Shown piece by piece: positions 33,728 to 42,685 of a stretch of 43,990 bases of DNA (position 1 is its first letter; each line of letters begins with the position of its first letter). Location of the stretch: the NCBI RefSeq assembly GCF_030149505.1, contig NZ_JASBRN010000013.1, forward strand, positions 1 to 43,990, given 5' to 3'. The position numbers were made by a program, and so were the translations under genes. The DNA comes from Nocardioides sp. (GTDB lineage Bacteria; Actinomycetota; Actinomycetes; Propionibacteriales; Nocardioidaceae). The notes under the pieces were generated by a model. The model saw only the letters and a program-made list of their open reading frames with translations, was not told where the DNA came from and did not search any database.

Positions 33728-35980
33728 GTGGGCACCGACACCCGGACAGGCGCCGACACCGGCGTGGGCCCCGACCCGCTCGCCGACCAGGTCCGTCAGG
33801 TCGACCTCCAGGTCACCGGCATGACCTGTGCCTCGTGCGCGAACCGGATCGAGCGCAAGCTCAACAAGCTCGAGGGCGTCGAGGCGAGCGTCAACTACGC
33901 CACGGAGAAGGCGCACGTCGTCTACCCGGCCGGGCTCGCGACCGATGTGCTGCTGGAGACCGTGGCCGCCGCCGGCTACTCCGCGGCCGTCCCGCAGCCC
34001 GCCTCCCACGTGGGCGACGGCCCGGACGAGACGGCCGCGCTACGGGTGCGGCTGGTCGCGGCCGCCGTGCTGTCGGTGCCGGTCATCGCGATGGCGATGG
34101 TGCCGGCCCTGCAGGTCTATGCCTGGCAGTGGTGGTCCCTGGCCCTGGCGACCCCGGTCGCCACCTGGGCGGCCTGGCCCTTCCACCGCGCCGCGTGGAC
34201 CAACCTGCGCCACGGTGCGGTCACGATGGACACGCTCGTCTCGCTGGGTGTGACCGCGGCGTACTCCTGGTCGGTCGCGGCGCTCACGATCGGCGACGCC
34301 GGCCACCTCGGCATGACCCACGGCTTCTCCTGGACCGCCGAGCGCGGCGACGGGCTGTCGCTGGTCTACCTCGAGGTCGCGGCCGGCGTGACGACCTTCC
34401 TGCTCGCCGGCAGGTACGCCGAGAAGCGGGCGAAGCGTCGGGCCGGCGCCGCCCTGCGGGCCCTGCTCGCGCTCTCGGCCTCCGAGGCCACCGTCCTGCG
34501 CGAGGGCCGTGAGGTGCGCGTGGGCGCCGACGAGCTCGGCGTGGGCGAGCTGCTCGTGGTCCGCCCCGGGGAGCGGGTCGCCGCCGACGGGGTCGTGGAG
34601 TCCGGCGCCTCGGGCGTGGACGCCTCGATGCTCACCGGCGAACCCGTCCCGGTCGACGTCGGACCCGGCGACGAGGTGAGCGGCGGGTGCCTGAACACCT
34701 CCGGACGCCTGCTCGTGCGCACCACCCGGGTCGGCTCCGACACCGCGCTCGCGCAGATGGCGCGCCTGGTCGAGGAGGCCCAGCAGGGCAAGGCGGAGGT
34801 CCAGCGGCTGGCCGACCGGGTCTCCTCGGTCTTCGTGCCGGTCGTGGTCGGGCTCGCGCTGCTGACCGTCGTCGGCTGGCTGGTCGCCGGCGAGGGCTGG
34901 ACCGTCGCGCTGTCGGCCGCGGTCTCGGTGCTGGTGATCGCCTGCCCCTGCGCGCTCGGTCTGGCCACCCCGACGGCACTCATGGTCGGGACCGGCCGCG
35001 GGGCGCAGCTGGGCATCCTGATCCGCGGGCCGGAGGTGCTCGAGCAGACCCGCCGCGTCGACACCGTGGTGCTCGACAAGACCGGTACCGTGACGACGGG
35101 CGTGATGAGCCTGGTCGACGTCGTGCCCGTCGGGGCGGCCGAGGACGACGTACGCCGGATCGCGGCGGCGCTGGAGTCGGCGTCCGAGCACCCGGTCGCC
35201 CGTGCGGTGGCCGCCGGCTGGCCCGGCGAGCGGCCCGAGGTCACCGGCTTCGCCAACCACGAGGGGCTGGGGGTCACGGGCACCGTCGAGGGGCGGGCCG
35301 TCGTCGTCGGCAAGCCGGCCCTGCTGGAGTCCCGCGGCCTGGTCGTCGGCGAGGCAGCGGCCGATGCGATCGAGGACGCCCGCGTCGGCGGCGGCACGGC
35401 CGTGCTGGTCGGCTGGGACGGCGAGGCGAGGGGCGTGCTCGTCGTCGCCGACACCGTGAAGGAGACCTCCGCGGAGGCCGTCGAGCGGCTGCGGGCGCTG
35501 AGCCTGGAGCCGGTGCTGCTCACCGGTGACCACGAGCGAGCGGCCCGCGCGGTGGCCGCCGAGGTGCGGATCGACCGGGTCGTGGCCGACGTGCTGCCCG
35601 GCGACAAGCTCGCCGAGGTCCGCCGGCTGCAGGCCGAGGGCCGGGTCGTGGCGATGGTGGGCGACGGCGTCAACGACGCCGCTGCCCTGGCCGCCGCCGA
35701 CCTGGGCATCGCCCTCGGCACCGGCACGGACGTGGCGATGGAGGCCTCGGACCTGACGCTGGTCTCGGGCGACCTGCGGGTCGCGGCCGACGCCGTCCGC
35801 CTCTCACGCCGCACCCTCGGCACGATCCGGGCGAACCTGTTCTGGGCGTTCGCTTACAACGTCGCCGCGATCCCGGTCGCCGTCGCCGGGCTGCTCAGCC
35901 CGATGATCGCCGGGGCTGCCATGGCGGTCTCCTCGCTCGTGGTCGTCGGCAACAGCCTGCGGCTGCGGGGGTTCCGCTGA
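33728..35980 (+). CDS. copA: copper-exporting P1B-type ATPase
   Basis: Pumps Cu(I) out of the cell. The 750-residue protein has one N-terminal HMA domain (MTCASC, Cys34 and Cys37) and about eight transmembrane helices. The actuator motif is TGEP, the membrane metal site CPC is at 406-408, phosphorylated Asp450 lies in DKTGT, and SEHPVARAV and GDGVNDAAAL are present. The late helix residues YN and MxxSS mark Cu(I) specificity (P1B-1). It starts at GTG 33728 right behind copZ. A palindrome cluster follows the stop. Confidence 0.97.
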   Translation: MGTDTRTGADTGVGPDPLADQVRQVDLQVTGMTCASCANRIERKLNKLEGVEASVNYATEKAHVVYPAGLATDVLLETVAAAGYSAAVPQPASHVGDGPDETAALRVRLVAAAVLSVPVIAMAMVPALQVYAWQWWSLALATPVATWAAWPFHRAAWTNLRHGAVTMDTLVSLGVTAAYSWSVAALTIGDAGHLGMTHGFSWTAERGDGLSLVYLEVAAGVTTFLLAGRYAEKRAKRRAGAALRALLALSASEATVLREGREVRVGADELGVGELLVVRPGERVAADGVVESGASGVDASMLTGEPVPVDVGPGDEVSGGCLNTSGRLLVRTTRVGSDTALAQMARLVEEAQQGKAEVQRLADRVSSVFVPVVVGLALLTVVGWLVAGEGWTVALSAAVSVLVIACPCALGLATPTALMVGTGRGAQLGILIRGPEVLEQTRRVDTVVLDKTGTVTTGVMSLVDVVPVGAAEDDVRRIAAALESASEHPVARAVAAGWPGERPEVTGFANHEGLGVTGTVEGRAVVVGKPALLESRGLVVGEAAADAIEDARVGGGTAVLVGWDGEARGVLVVADTVKETSAEAVERLRALSLEPVLLTGDHERAARAVAAEVRIDRVVADVLPGDKLAEVRRLQAEGRVVAMVGDGVNDAAALAAADLGIALGTGTDVAMEASDLTLVSGDLRVAADAVRLSRRTLGTIRANLFWAFAYNVAAIPVAVAGLLSPMIAGAAMAVSSLVVVGNSLRLRGFR

Positions 35981-36017
35981 GGGTCGGCGGGCGGGGGAGG
36001 GTCCGACGTCGCGAGAA

Positions 36018-36137
36018 TTGTCGGGTAGCCGACGAACCTTCCGGGTGTCCCGGGGGTTGTGGTCGATACCCGGCAGCTCGACGACGAAGTTCTGTCGTGG
36101 GATGGCCGGGTTTGTCGGGTAGCCGACAAACCCGGCC
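36018..36137. repeat. family-1 intergenic palindrome cluster, copy 2
   Basis: TTGTCGG-GTAG-CCGACGAA (36018-36036) is a slightly broken unit. ACGACGAAGTTCTGTCGTGG (36081-36100) is identical to 12610-12629. GGCCGGGTTTGTCGG (36104-36118) pairs perfectly with 36123-36137 around GTAG. It lies between the convergent stops of copA and the gene at 36159. Confidence 0.85.
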
Positions 36138-36158
36138 GCAACGCCATCAGCGAGGGCC

Positions 36159-37202
36159 TCAGCAAGAAGCGAACAGCACCGGCCCCGAGGACAGGTCGGA
36201 CAGCACGTACGCTCCGTCGACCGGGTCCAGCGCGAGCCGCACGAGCGACCCCTCGGCGCTCACCTCGTCGACGGTGAAGCGGTCGCCGAACTCCCCGCCC
36301 TGGCCCGGCGCCGGGCCGGCGGCGAGGACGGCCCGGGTGTCGGCGTTGGTCCGGGCCTGCTCGTCGTTCTCGAAGCCGAGCAGCACCTCGACGGCGCCGC
36401 CGGGCAGCAGCGCCATGGCGAAGCCGGTGACCGGGTTGAGCTCGCCGGCGCGCGCGACCAGCTCGTCGGCGGTCGCCTGGTCGGACTCGTCGGCCTGGCC
36501 CATCGCCAGCGACTCGCAGGCCTGGTCGGCGGTGTAGACCACGGCCGCGGTGGGCGGCTGTGAGAGCGCGGAGACGACCTGCTCGACGCCCTCGGTCGGC
36601 TCGGCGTCGTCGGCGAGCACCTGCTCCAGGAAGGGCTGGCGGTCGCTGGCCCGCACGAGTCCGGCCTCGGCGTCGACGGCGACGAACTGCAGCGTCGGGG
36701 TGCCGACCAGCCCGGTCTGCGCGGAGAGCCGCGCCAGCAGCTCGGCGCCACCGACCCACACGCCGTCCTCCTCGGCCGGAGCCTGGTAGCCGAGCGCGGC
36801 GAGCCGGTCGGTGACGGTCTCGGGGTCGACGTCGCCGAGGGCCACGATCTCGACCGCGCCCTGGGGCGACTGCGCCAGCAGCTCCCAGGCGACCGTGGCG
36901 GGGGACCAGCCGAACTGCGCCGCGAGCAGCGGCGCGGACCCCACCAGCCCGGAGGCTGCGGTGAGGTCGGCGTCGAAACCGTCGGCGAGGAGCGCCTCCA
37001 GGTCGTCCTCCGAGGCATCGAGCCCGAGCTCGTCGCGCACCGCGGCCCAGTCGGTGAAGGTGTAGCGCTGGGTGTCGGCCGGGGCGAGGGCGACCGCCTG
37101 CTCCAGCGGGGACCCGGGGCCCTGGAGCAGGCGGGCGGCGACGAGCCCACCGACGACCAGCACGAGCGCCACGGCGGACGTGATGAGGATGCGGCTGCGC
37201 AT
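36159..37202 (-). CDS. membrane-anchored extracytoplasmic protein, unknown function
   Basis: 347 residues. An N-terminal transmembrane helix or uncleaved signal (ILITSAVALVLVVGGLVAARL, about 5-25) precedes a large acidic domain with regular helix-strand alternation. Two cysteines occur (DQACES and the last residue Cys347). Its layout is like DUF3352-type proteins, but that match is uncertain. GCAGGAGAG lies about 13 nt upstream on the minus strand, so it is a leadered gene. It diverges from the Nudix gene by 47 bp. Function unknown. Confidence 0.75.
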   Translation of the reverse strand: MRSRILITSAVALVLVVGGLVAARLLQGPGSPLEQAVALAPADTQRYTFTDWAAVRDELGLDASEDDLEALLADGFDADLTAASGLVGSAPLLAAQFGWSPATVAWELLAQSPQGAVEIVALGDVDPETVTDRLAALGYQAPAEEDGVWVGGAELLARLSAQTGLVGTPTLQFVAVDAEAGLVRASDRQPFLEQVLADDAEPTEGVEQVVSALSQPPTAAVVYTADQACESLAMGQADESDQATADELVARAGELNPVTGFAMALLPGGAVEVLLGFENDEQARTNADTRAVLAAGPAPGQGGEFGDRFTVDEVSAEGSLVRLALDPVDGAYVLSDLSSGPVLFASC

Positions 37203-37249
37203 GAGGGTCGGTGCTCTCCTGCCTCGGGGACGGGTGTGAGACTACGGGC

Positions 37250-38134
37250 ATGGCCTCGCAGCCCCGTCGCCTCGCGGACGTCGTCGCCGCCGGTGCCGTG
37301 GTCTTCCGCCCCGGGCGCGAGGTGCTGCTGGTGCACCGCAGCAAGTACGACGACTGGTCCTTCCCCAAGGGCAAGCTCGACCCCCGGGAGCACGCCACCA
37401 CCGCCGCGGTGCGCGAGGTCATGGAGGAGACCGGCCTGCACGTGCGCCTGGGGCCGCCGCTGACGACCATGCGCTACGAGAACGCCGGGCGGATGAAGAC
37501 CGTCCACTACTGGCAGGGTCGCGTGGTCGGGGACGACGACGTGACGGCGTACGAGCCCAACGCGGAGATCGACCGGGTCGCCTGGGTGCCGGCCGCGGAG
37601 GCGCTGGAGCGGCTGAGCTACGCCCGGGACCGGGCGCTGCTCGAGGACGCCCTGACCCTGCGCAAGCCCACCCAGGCACTGGTCGTGCTGCGCCACGGCC
37701 AGGCCCGCTCCCGCAAGGCCTGGCGCGGCGAGGACCGCGCACGCCCGCTGCTGCGCTCGGGCATGGACCAGGCCTTCCGCCTGGTGCCGGTGCTGGCGGC
37801 GTACGACGTGGAGCGGGTCGTCAGCTCGGGCGCGACGCGCTGCGACGACACCGTGGGGCCGTACGTCGAGACCGTCGGCCTGGACCTGGAGGTGCGCCCC
37901 GAGTTGTCCGAGGAGGGCAACGACCCGGCCCGGGTGACGCGCACCGTCCGACGCCTGGCCGAGGCCGTGCAGGTCGACCGTGGGGGAGCGGTGCTGTGCA
38001 GCCACCGGCCCGTGCTGCCGGGCGTCTTCGCCGCGCTCGGGCTGCCCGATCCGGGGCTGGAGCCGGGCGAGATGGTCGTGGTGCACCTGCGCCGGGGCCG
38101 GGTCGTGGCGACCGAGCAGCACCTCGTGGGCTGA
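37250..38134 (+). CDS. MutT1-type Nudix hydrolase fused to histidine phosphatase domain
   Basis: 294 residues with two domains. The Nudix box GKLDPREHATTAAVREVMEETG (residues about 41-62, GX5EX7REVXEEXG pattern) is followed by a histidine phosphatase domain with LRHGQA (Arg148, His149). This order matches mycobacterial MutT1, which breaks down 8-oxo-GTP and 8-oxo-dGTP and also diadenosine polyphosphates. ATG 37250 is chosen; an earlier frame start at 37211 overlaps the divergent promoter. GAGACT lies 6 nt upstream. It complements MutY, encoded at 27616, in oxidised guanine defence. Confidence 0.9.
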   Translation: MASQPRRLADVVAAGAVVFRPGREVLLVHRSKYDDWSFPKGKLDPREHATTAAVREVMEETGLHVRLGPPLTTMRYENAGRMKTVHYWQGRVVGDDDVTAYEPNAEIDRVAWVPAAEALERLSYARDRALLEDALTLRKPTQALVVLRHGQARSRKAWRGEDRARPLLRSGMDQAFRLVPVLAAYDVERVVSSGATRCDDTVGPYVETVGLDLEVRPELSEEGNDPARVTRTVRRLAEAVQVDRGGAVLCSHRPVLPGVFAALGLPDPGLEPGEMVVVHLRRGRVVATEQHLVG

Positions 38135-38249
38135 GCCCCGCTCGGGCCCGTCGACGGCGGGCCCGTCAAGACCCGGAAGGCGTTCCCGGGGCGAGTTCAC
38201 GTGACGTACGTCTCGACCTCGGGGGCGCGTCATCGAACGTGTCGACCGG

Positions 38250-38304
38250 GTTCACCCCGCGTTCACCGACGGCCACGGAGCCGGTCACCTGGCCTGCTTA
38301 GCGT
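38250..38304 (+). promoter_or_regulatory. PHO box and promoter of pstSCAB
   Basis: GTTCACC at 38250-38256 and 38261-38267, a weak unit GCCACGG at 38272 and GGTCACC at 38283-38289 are each 11 bp apart. This is the 11-bp direct repeat spacing known for PhoP sites in Streptomyces. TAGCGT at 38299-38304 may be the -10. A lone GTTCACG lies further up at 38195-38201. Confidence 0.75.
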
Positions 38305-38347
38305 CGCCGCCGACACCCCCACGAACATCCATCAGGAGAACACTCTC

Positions 38348-39466
38348 GTGAAGACCCACACCATCCGTCGCGCGGTCCTGCCCGGCGTGGCAGCCCTGGC
38401 CCTGGCCCTCTCCGCCTGCTCCGCCTCCAACGAGGGTGGCGACGCCGAGGAGTCGACCGGCGGCGTCGAGGCGGGCTCGCTGTCCGGTCAGTACACGATC
38501 GGTGGCGCTTCCTCGCAGGAGGCCGCCCAGCTGGCGTGGACCACCGGCTTCACCGAGGTCCAGCCCGACGTGACGATGACCTACGAGCCGGTCGGCTCCG
38601 GTGGCGGCCGCGAGAACTTCATCGCCGGCGGCTACATCGTCGCAGGTAGCGACTCCTACCTCACCGACGACGAGGGTGAGCTCACCGACGCCACGGAGCG
38701 TTGCGGCGGCGACGCCCCGATCCAGATCCCCAACTACGTCTCGCCGATCGCGGTCATCTTCAACGTCGACGGTGTCGACGAGCTCAACCTGACCCCCGAG
38801 ACCCTGGGCGCGATCTTCGCCGGTGACATCACCGAGTGGAACGACCCGGCCATCGCGGAGACCAACGCCGACGCCGACCTGCCGGACGCCCCGATCAACG
38901 CGGTGCACCGCTCCGACGAGTCCGGCACCACCGGCAACTTCACCAACTACCTCTCGGTGCGCACCCCGGACACCTGGACCGCCGGCGAGGTCGAGACCTG
39001 GCCGAGCGAGTTCGGCGGCGAGGGCGCGCAGGGCACCTCCGGCGTCGTCTCGGCCGTGACCGACGGCCAGAACGCCATCGGCTACGCCGACGCCTCGCAG
39101 GCCGGCGACCTGGCCGTGGCCAACATCGGTGTCGGTGACGAGTTCGTCGGCCCCACCCCGGAGGCGGCCGCCAACATCCTCGAGGTCTCCCCGCAGGCCG
39201 ACAACGCCGGGGAGCAGCAGCTCATCTTCGACCTCGACTACAACACCGAGGAGTCCGGCACCTACCCGATCGTGCTGACCAGCTACATGCTGGCCTGCCC
39301 GTCGTACGAGGACCAGGCCGAGGCCGACGTCGCCAAGGCGTACCTCTCCTACATCCTCAGCGACGAGGGTCAGGACTTCGCCGCCAGCGAGGCCGGCTCC
39401 GCGCCGCTGGCCGACAGCCTCCAGGAGGAGGCGCTGGCCATCGTCGAGACGATCTCGGCCGGCTGA
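38348..39466 (+). CDS. pstS: phosphate ABC transporter substrate-binding lipoprotein PstS
   Basis: Captures phosphate outside the membrane. The 372-residue precursor has a lipobox LSAC with Cys24, then an acidic linker and the PBP fold. TIGGASSQEAA, PVGSGGGRENFIAGG, VHRSDESGTTGNFTNYL (phosphate-binding loop) and GVVSAVTDGQNAIGYAD are typical of PstS. It starts at GTG 38348, with AGGAG 9 nt upstream. It is the first gene of the operon and is separated from pstC by a hairpin. Confidence 0.96.
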   Translation: MKTHTIRRAVLPGVAALALALSACSASNEGGDAEESTGGVEAGSLSGQYTIGGASSQEAAQLAWTTGFTEVQPDVTMTYEPVGSGGGRENFIAGGYIVAGSDSYLTDDEGELTDATERCGGDAPIQIPNYVSPIAVIFNVDGVDELNLTPETLGAIFAGDITEWNDPAIAETNADADLPDAPINAVHRSDESGTTGNFTNYLSVRTPDTWTAGEVETWPSEFGGEGAQGTSGVVSAVTDGQNAIGYADASQAGDLAVANIGVGDEFVGPTPEAAANILEVSPQADNAGEQQLIFDLDYNTEESGTYPIVLTSYMLACPSYEDQAEADVAKAYLSYILSDEGQDFAASEAGSAPLADSLQEEALAIVETISAG

Positions 39467-39496
39467 CGAAAGAGCGGCCGAGCCGCTAGCGTCGGA

Positions 39497-39538
39497 GGCC
39501 CCGGCCGCCCAGGTAGACACCTGGGACGGTCCGGGGCC
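39497..39538 (+). terminator. attenuator-like hairpin between pstS and pstC
   Basis: Outer stem GGCCCCGG (39497-39504) with CCGGGGCC (39531-39538), inner stem CCCAGGT (39508-39514) with ACCTGGG (39519-39525), followed by TT. Partial termination here would yield more PstS than membrane subunits. Confidence 0.7.
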
Positions 39539-39602
39539 TTCACCGCGACCACTGCACCGAGCACACCGCACCACATCCCCCACGGCAGCAGAGGGAGAAC
39601 CC

Positions 39603-40556
39603 TTGTCCACGATCCAGGCCGACCCGGCCCCGCCGAGCGACCCGTTGCAGGAGGAGGGATCCACCGGCCGCGCCGGTGACTCGATCTTCCGCGGCCTCGC
39701 CACGGGCGCGGGGATGATCATCATGCTGGCGCTGGCCGGCGTCGCGATCTTCCTGGTGCTGCAGTCGATCCCGGCTCTCGGTGCGAGCGGCGAGCAGGCG
39801 TACGGCGCGGACAACATCGTCGTCTACATCTGGCCGCTGCTGTTCGGCACCGTCCTGGCGGCCGTCATCGCCCTGGTCATCGCCGCGCCGCTGTCCATCG
39901 GTGTGGCGCTGGTGATCAGCCACTACGCCCCGCGGCGCATCGCCCGGCTCCTGGGCTACCTCATCGACCTGCTCGCGGCCGTGCCCAGCGTCGTCTACGG
40001 CCTCTGGGGCCGCGAGACGTTGCAGGGCTGGGTCTTCCCGATCTACGACTGGTTGCACGACAACCTGGGCTTCCTGCCGTTCTTCGAGGGTCCGGTCACC
40101 ACCGGCCGCACGATCCTCACCGCCGGTGTCGTCCTCGCGGTGATGGCGCTGCCGATCATCACGGCGCTGTGCCGCGAGGTCTTCCTGCAGACCCCCGTGA
40201 TGCACCAGGAGGCCGCCCTCGCGCTCGGCGCCACCCGGTGGGAGATGATCCGGATGGCGGTCTTCCCCTACGCCCGCTCCGGCATCACGTCGGCGGTCAT
40301 GCTCGGCCTGGGCAGGGCGCTCGGCGAGACGATGGCCGTGGCGCTGGTGCTCTCCGCGTCGGGGATCGTGACCTTCAACCTCATCTCCTCGCAGAACCCC
40401 TCGACCATCGCTGCCAACATCGCCCTCAACTACGCCAACGCCTCCGGCACCAAGGTCAACGTCCTGATCGCCGGCGGTCTGGTGCTGTTCCTGGTGACCT
40501 TCGCCGTCAACTTCCTGGGCCGCTACCTCGCGGCCCGGGGCCGGGCGAAGGCCTGA
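39603..40556 (+). CDS. pstC: phosphate ABC transporter permease PstC
   Basis: Channel subunit, 317 residues with about six transmembrane helices. The EAA docking loop is QEAALALGATRWEMIRMAVFPYA. AAVPSVVYGLWG and GLGRALGETMAVALV are typical of PstC. The start is the rare codon TTG 39603, supported by GAGGGAG (39591-39597) 5 nt upstream and the family-like N-terminus. The pstA gene starts 9 nt after its stop. Confidence 0.95.
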   Translation: MSTIQADPAPPSDPLQEEGSTGRAGDSIFRGLATGAGMIIMLALAGVAIFLVLQSIPALGASGEQAYGADNIVVYIWPLLFGTVLAAVIALVIAAPLSIGVALVISHYAPRRIARLLGYLIDLLAAVPSVVYGLWGRETLQGWVFPIYDWLHDNLGFLPFFEGPVTTGRTILTAGVVLAVMALPIITALCREVFLQTPVMHQEAALALGATRWEMIRMAVFPYARSGITSAVMLGLGRALGETMAVALVLSASGIVTFNLISSQNPSTIAANIALNYANASGTKVNVLIAGGLVLFLVTFAVNFLGRYLAARGRAKA

Positions 40557-40565
40557 GGAGGAGTC

Positions 40566-41663
40566 ATGACCGACACGTTGCACGAGCCCTTCCACACCGA
40601 CCCCAGCACCGACCTCAGCACCCACGTCCCGCTGACCAAGCCGCAGCTGCCGTCGATCGCGACCACCCTGGCCGCGGCGGTCTCCTGGGGCCTGGCCGGG
40701 CTGCCGGCCCTCCTGCTGTCCTGGCCGATCGCAGGCTGGGTGGTGGTCGGCTGGATCCTGTTCGTCCTCGCGCTGCCCACCTGGTCCGGCCTCATCGAGG
40801 GCGGTCGCAAGGCGGTGGACCGCCTGGTCACGATCCTGGTGTGGAGCACCTTCGCGCTGGCGATGCTGCCGCTCGTCGCCGTCATCTACACCGTCGTCGA
40901 GCGGGGCGCCGGGGCGCTGTCGGTGGAGTTCTTCACCGCCTCCCAGCAGGGCGTCCTCGGTGAGGGCGGCGGCATCTACCACGCGATCATGGGCACCCTG
41001 ATCATCACGGTGATCGCGTCGGTGATCTCGATCCCCATCGGGATCATGGCGGCGGTCTACCTCGTGGAGTACGGGAAGAACAACCGGCTCTCGCGGACGC
41101 TGACCTTCCTGGTCGACGTCATGACCGGTATCCCCTCGATCGTGGCCGGCCTCTTCGCGCTCGCGCTCTTCACGCTGCTGCTCGGGCCCCTGCCGCGCAT
41201 CGCCATCGGCGGTTCGATCGCCCTGTCGGTGCTGATGATCCCGATCGTGGTGCGCTCCACCGAGGAGATGCTGAAGCTGGTGCCGGAGGAGCTGCGCGAG
41301 GGCGCGCTCGCGCTCGGCGTACCCAAGTGGCGCACCATCACCAAGGTCGTGCTGCCCACCGCGCTCGGCGGCATCGTCACCGGCGCCACCCTGGCGGTGG
41401 CACGGGTCGCGGGCGAGACCGCGCCGCTGCTGCTCATCGCCGGCACCCTGCGCGGCACGAACTTCAACCCCTTCGACGGCGCCATGCAGACCCTGCCGGT
41501 GCTGATCTTCGGCGAGGCGACCCGCGGCGGGCTCGCCGAGTACGTCCCGTTCCAGATCGAGCGTGCCTGGGGTGCCGCGCTCGTCCTGATCATGATCGTG
41601 ATGCTGCTGAACCTGCTGGCCCGCGTGGTCGGCAGCCTCTTCAGCCCCAAGACCGGTCGCTGA
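40566..41663 (+). CDS. pstA: phosphate ABC transporter permease PstA (N-terminally extended)
   Basis: Second channel subunit, 365 residues, about 70 longer than E. coli PstA. The extra N-terminus carries two hydrophobic segments (about 33-52 and 54-72) before the standard core. The core shows [24 protein letters not shown], the EAA-type loop [22 protein letters not shown] and [14 protein letters not shown] 40566 follows GAGGAG. Two extra helices are known in some actinobacterial PstA proteins; their role is unclear. Confidence 0.95.
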   Translation: MTDTLHEPFHTDPSTDLSTHVPLTKPQLPSIATTLAAAVSWGLAGLPALLLSWPIAGWVVVGWILFVLALPTWSGLIEGGRKAVDRLVTILVWSTFALAMLPLVAVIYTVVERGAGALSVEFFTASQQGVLGEGGGIYHAIMGTLIITVIASVISIPIGIMAAVYLVEYGKNNRLSRTLTFLVDVMTGIPSIVAGLFALALFTLLLGPLPRIAIGGSIALSVLMIPIVVRSTEEMLKLVPEELREGALALGVPKWRTITKVVLPTALGGIVTGATLAVARVAGETAPLLLIAGTLRGTNFNPFDGAMQTLPVLIFGEATRGGLAEYVPFQIERAWGAALVLIMIVMLLNLLARVVGSLFSPKTGR

Positions 41664-41710
41664 GACCGCACCGACCACCAGCGACCAGACAGCGCAAGGA
41701 GCTACCACCC

Positions 41711-42490
41711 ATGGCGAAGAGCATCGACGTCTCCGACCTGAACATCTACTACGGCGACTTCCTGGCCGTCTCCGGGGTCAACATGACCGTGAAGGCACGC
41801 CAGGTCACCGCGTTCATCGGACCGTCGGGCTGCGGCAAGTCCACGGTGCTGCGGACCCTGAACCGCATGCACGAGGTCATCCCCGGGGCCCGGGTCGAGG
41901 GCAAGGTCGTCGTCGACGGCCAGTCGCTCTACGACCCCTCGGTCGACCCGGTGGCGGTGCGCCGGCAGATCGGCATGGTCTTCCAGCGGCCCAACCCGTT
42001 CCCGACGATGTCGATCTACGACAACGTCCTGGCCGGCAACAAGCTCAACGCCCGCAAGATGAAGAAGTCCGAGGCCGACGACATCGTCGAGCGCTCCCTC
42101 AAGGGCGCCAACCTGTGGAACGAGGTCAAGGACCGCCTCTCCAAGCCGGGCATGGGCCTCTCCGGCGGCCAGCAGCAGCGCCTCTGCATCGCCCGCGCCA
42201 TCGCCGTGCGCCCGCAGGTCCTGCTCATGGACGAGCCGTGCTCCGCGCTCGACCCGATCTCGACCTCCGCGATCGAGGACCTCATCCACGAGCTGAAGTC
42301 CGAGTACACGATCGTCATCGTCACCCACAACATGCAGCAGGCCGCCCGGGTCTCCGACGACACGGGCTTCTTCAACCTCAAGGCCACCGGCGAGCCGGGG
42401 CAGCTGGTGGAGTTCAACCCCACCAAGAAGATGTTCACCAACCCCGACAACGAGGCGACCGAGGCGTACATCTCGGGTCGGTTCGGCTGA
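41711..42490 (+). CDS. pstB: phosphate ABC transporter ATP-binding protein PstB
   Basis: ATPase of the importer, 259 residues. Walker A is GPSGCGKST (37-45), with Q-loop [18 protein letters not shown], signature [16 protein letters not shown], Walker [14 protein letters not shown] and the switch His in [19 protein letters not shown] (41696-41701) is 9 nt before the ATG. phoU, often next, is not present; a long hairpin and an unrelated gene follow. Confidence 0.97.
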   Translation: MAKSIDVSDLNIYYGDFLAVSGVNMTVKARQVTAFIGPSGCGKSTVLRTLNRMHEVIPGARVEGKVVVDGQSLYDPSVDPVAVRRQIGMVFQRPNPFPTMSIYDNVLAGNKLNARKMKKSEADDIVERSLKGANLWNEVKDRLSKPGMGLSGGQQQRLCIARAIAVRPQVLLMDEPCSALDPISTSAIEDLIHELKSEYTIVIVTHNMQQAARVSDDTGFFNLKATGEPGQLVEFNPTKKMFTNPDNEATEAYISGRFG

Positions 42491-42502
42491 GGCTGGGCGC
42501 GA

Positions 42503-42574
42503 GCCGGGATAGTCCGACTGCCATTCCAGGTTTGCCGCGGGCATAACCTGCAATTGCAGTCGGACTATCCCGGC
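42503..42574. repeat. family-3 long hairpin after pstB
   Basis: Arms 42503-42532 and 42545-42574 pair at 28 of 30 positions around a 12-nt loop. The core TAGTCCGACTGC and CAGGTT recur at 43811-43833. A CTTCCTTT tract follows, so it may end the pst operon. Confidence 0.85.
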
Positions 42575-42685
42575 TTCCTTTCGTGACGGGCCCCCATCCG
42601 TCCACAGCCGCCTTGGATGGGTGGTTCGTCCCCAGACGGCCCTCGTGCTCACCGCTGAGAGCACGCCGCGGGCCAAGGTCGGTCC

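Noticed and set aside
36059..36277. Short plus-strand frame starting in the palindrome cluster
   Set aside because: It translates the repeat (RVCRVADKPG) and then runs antisense to the gene at 36159.
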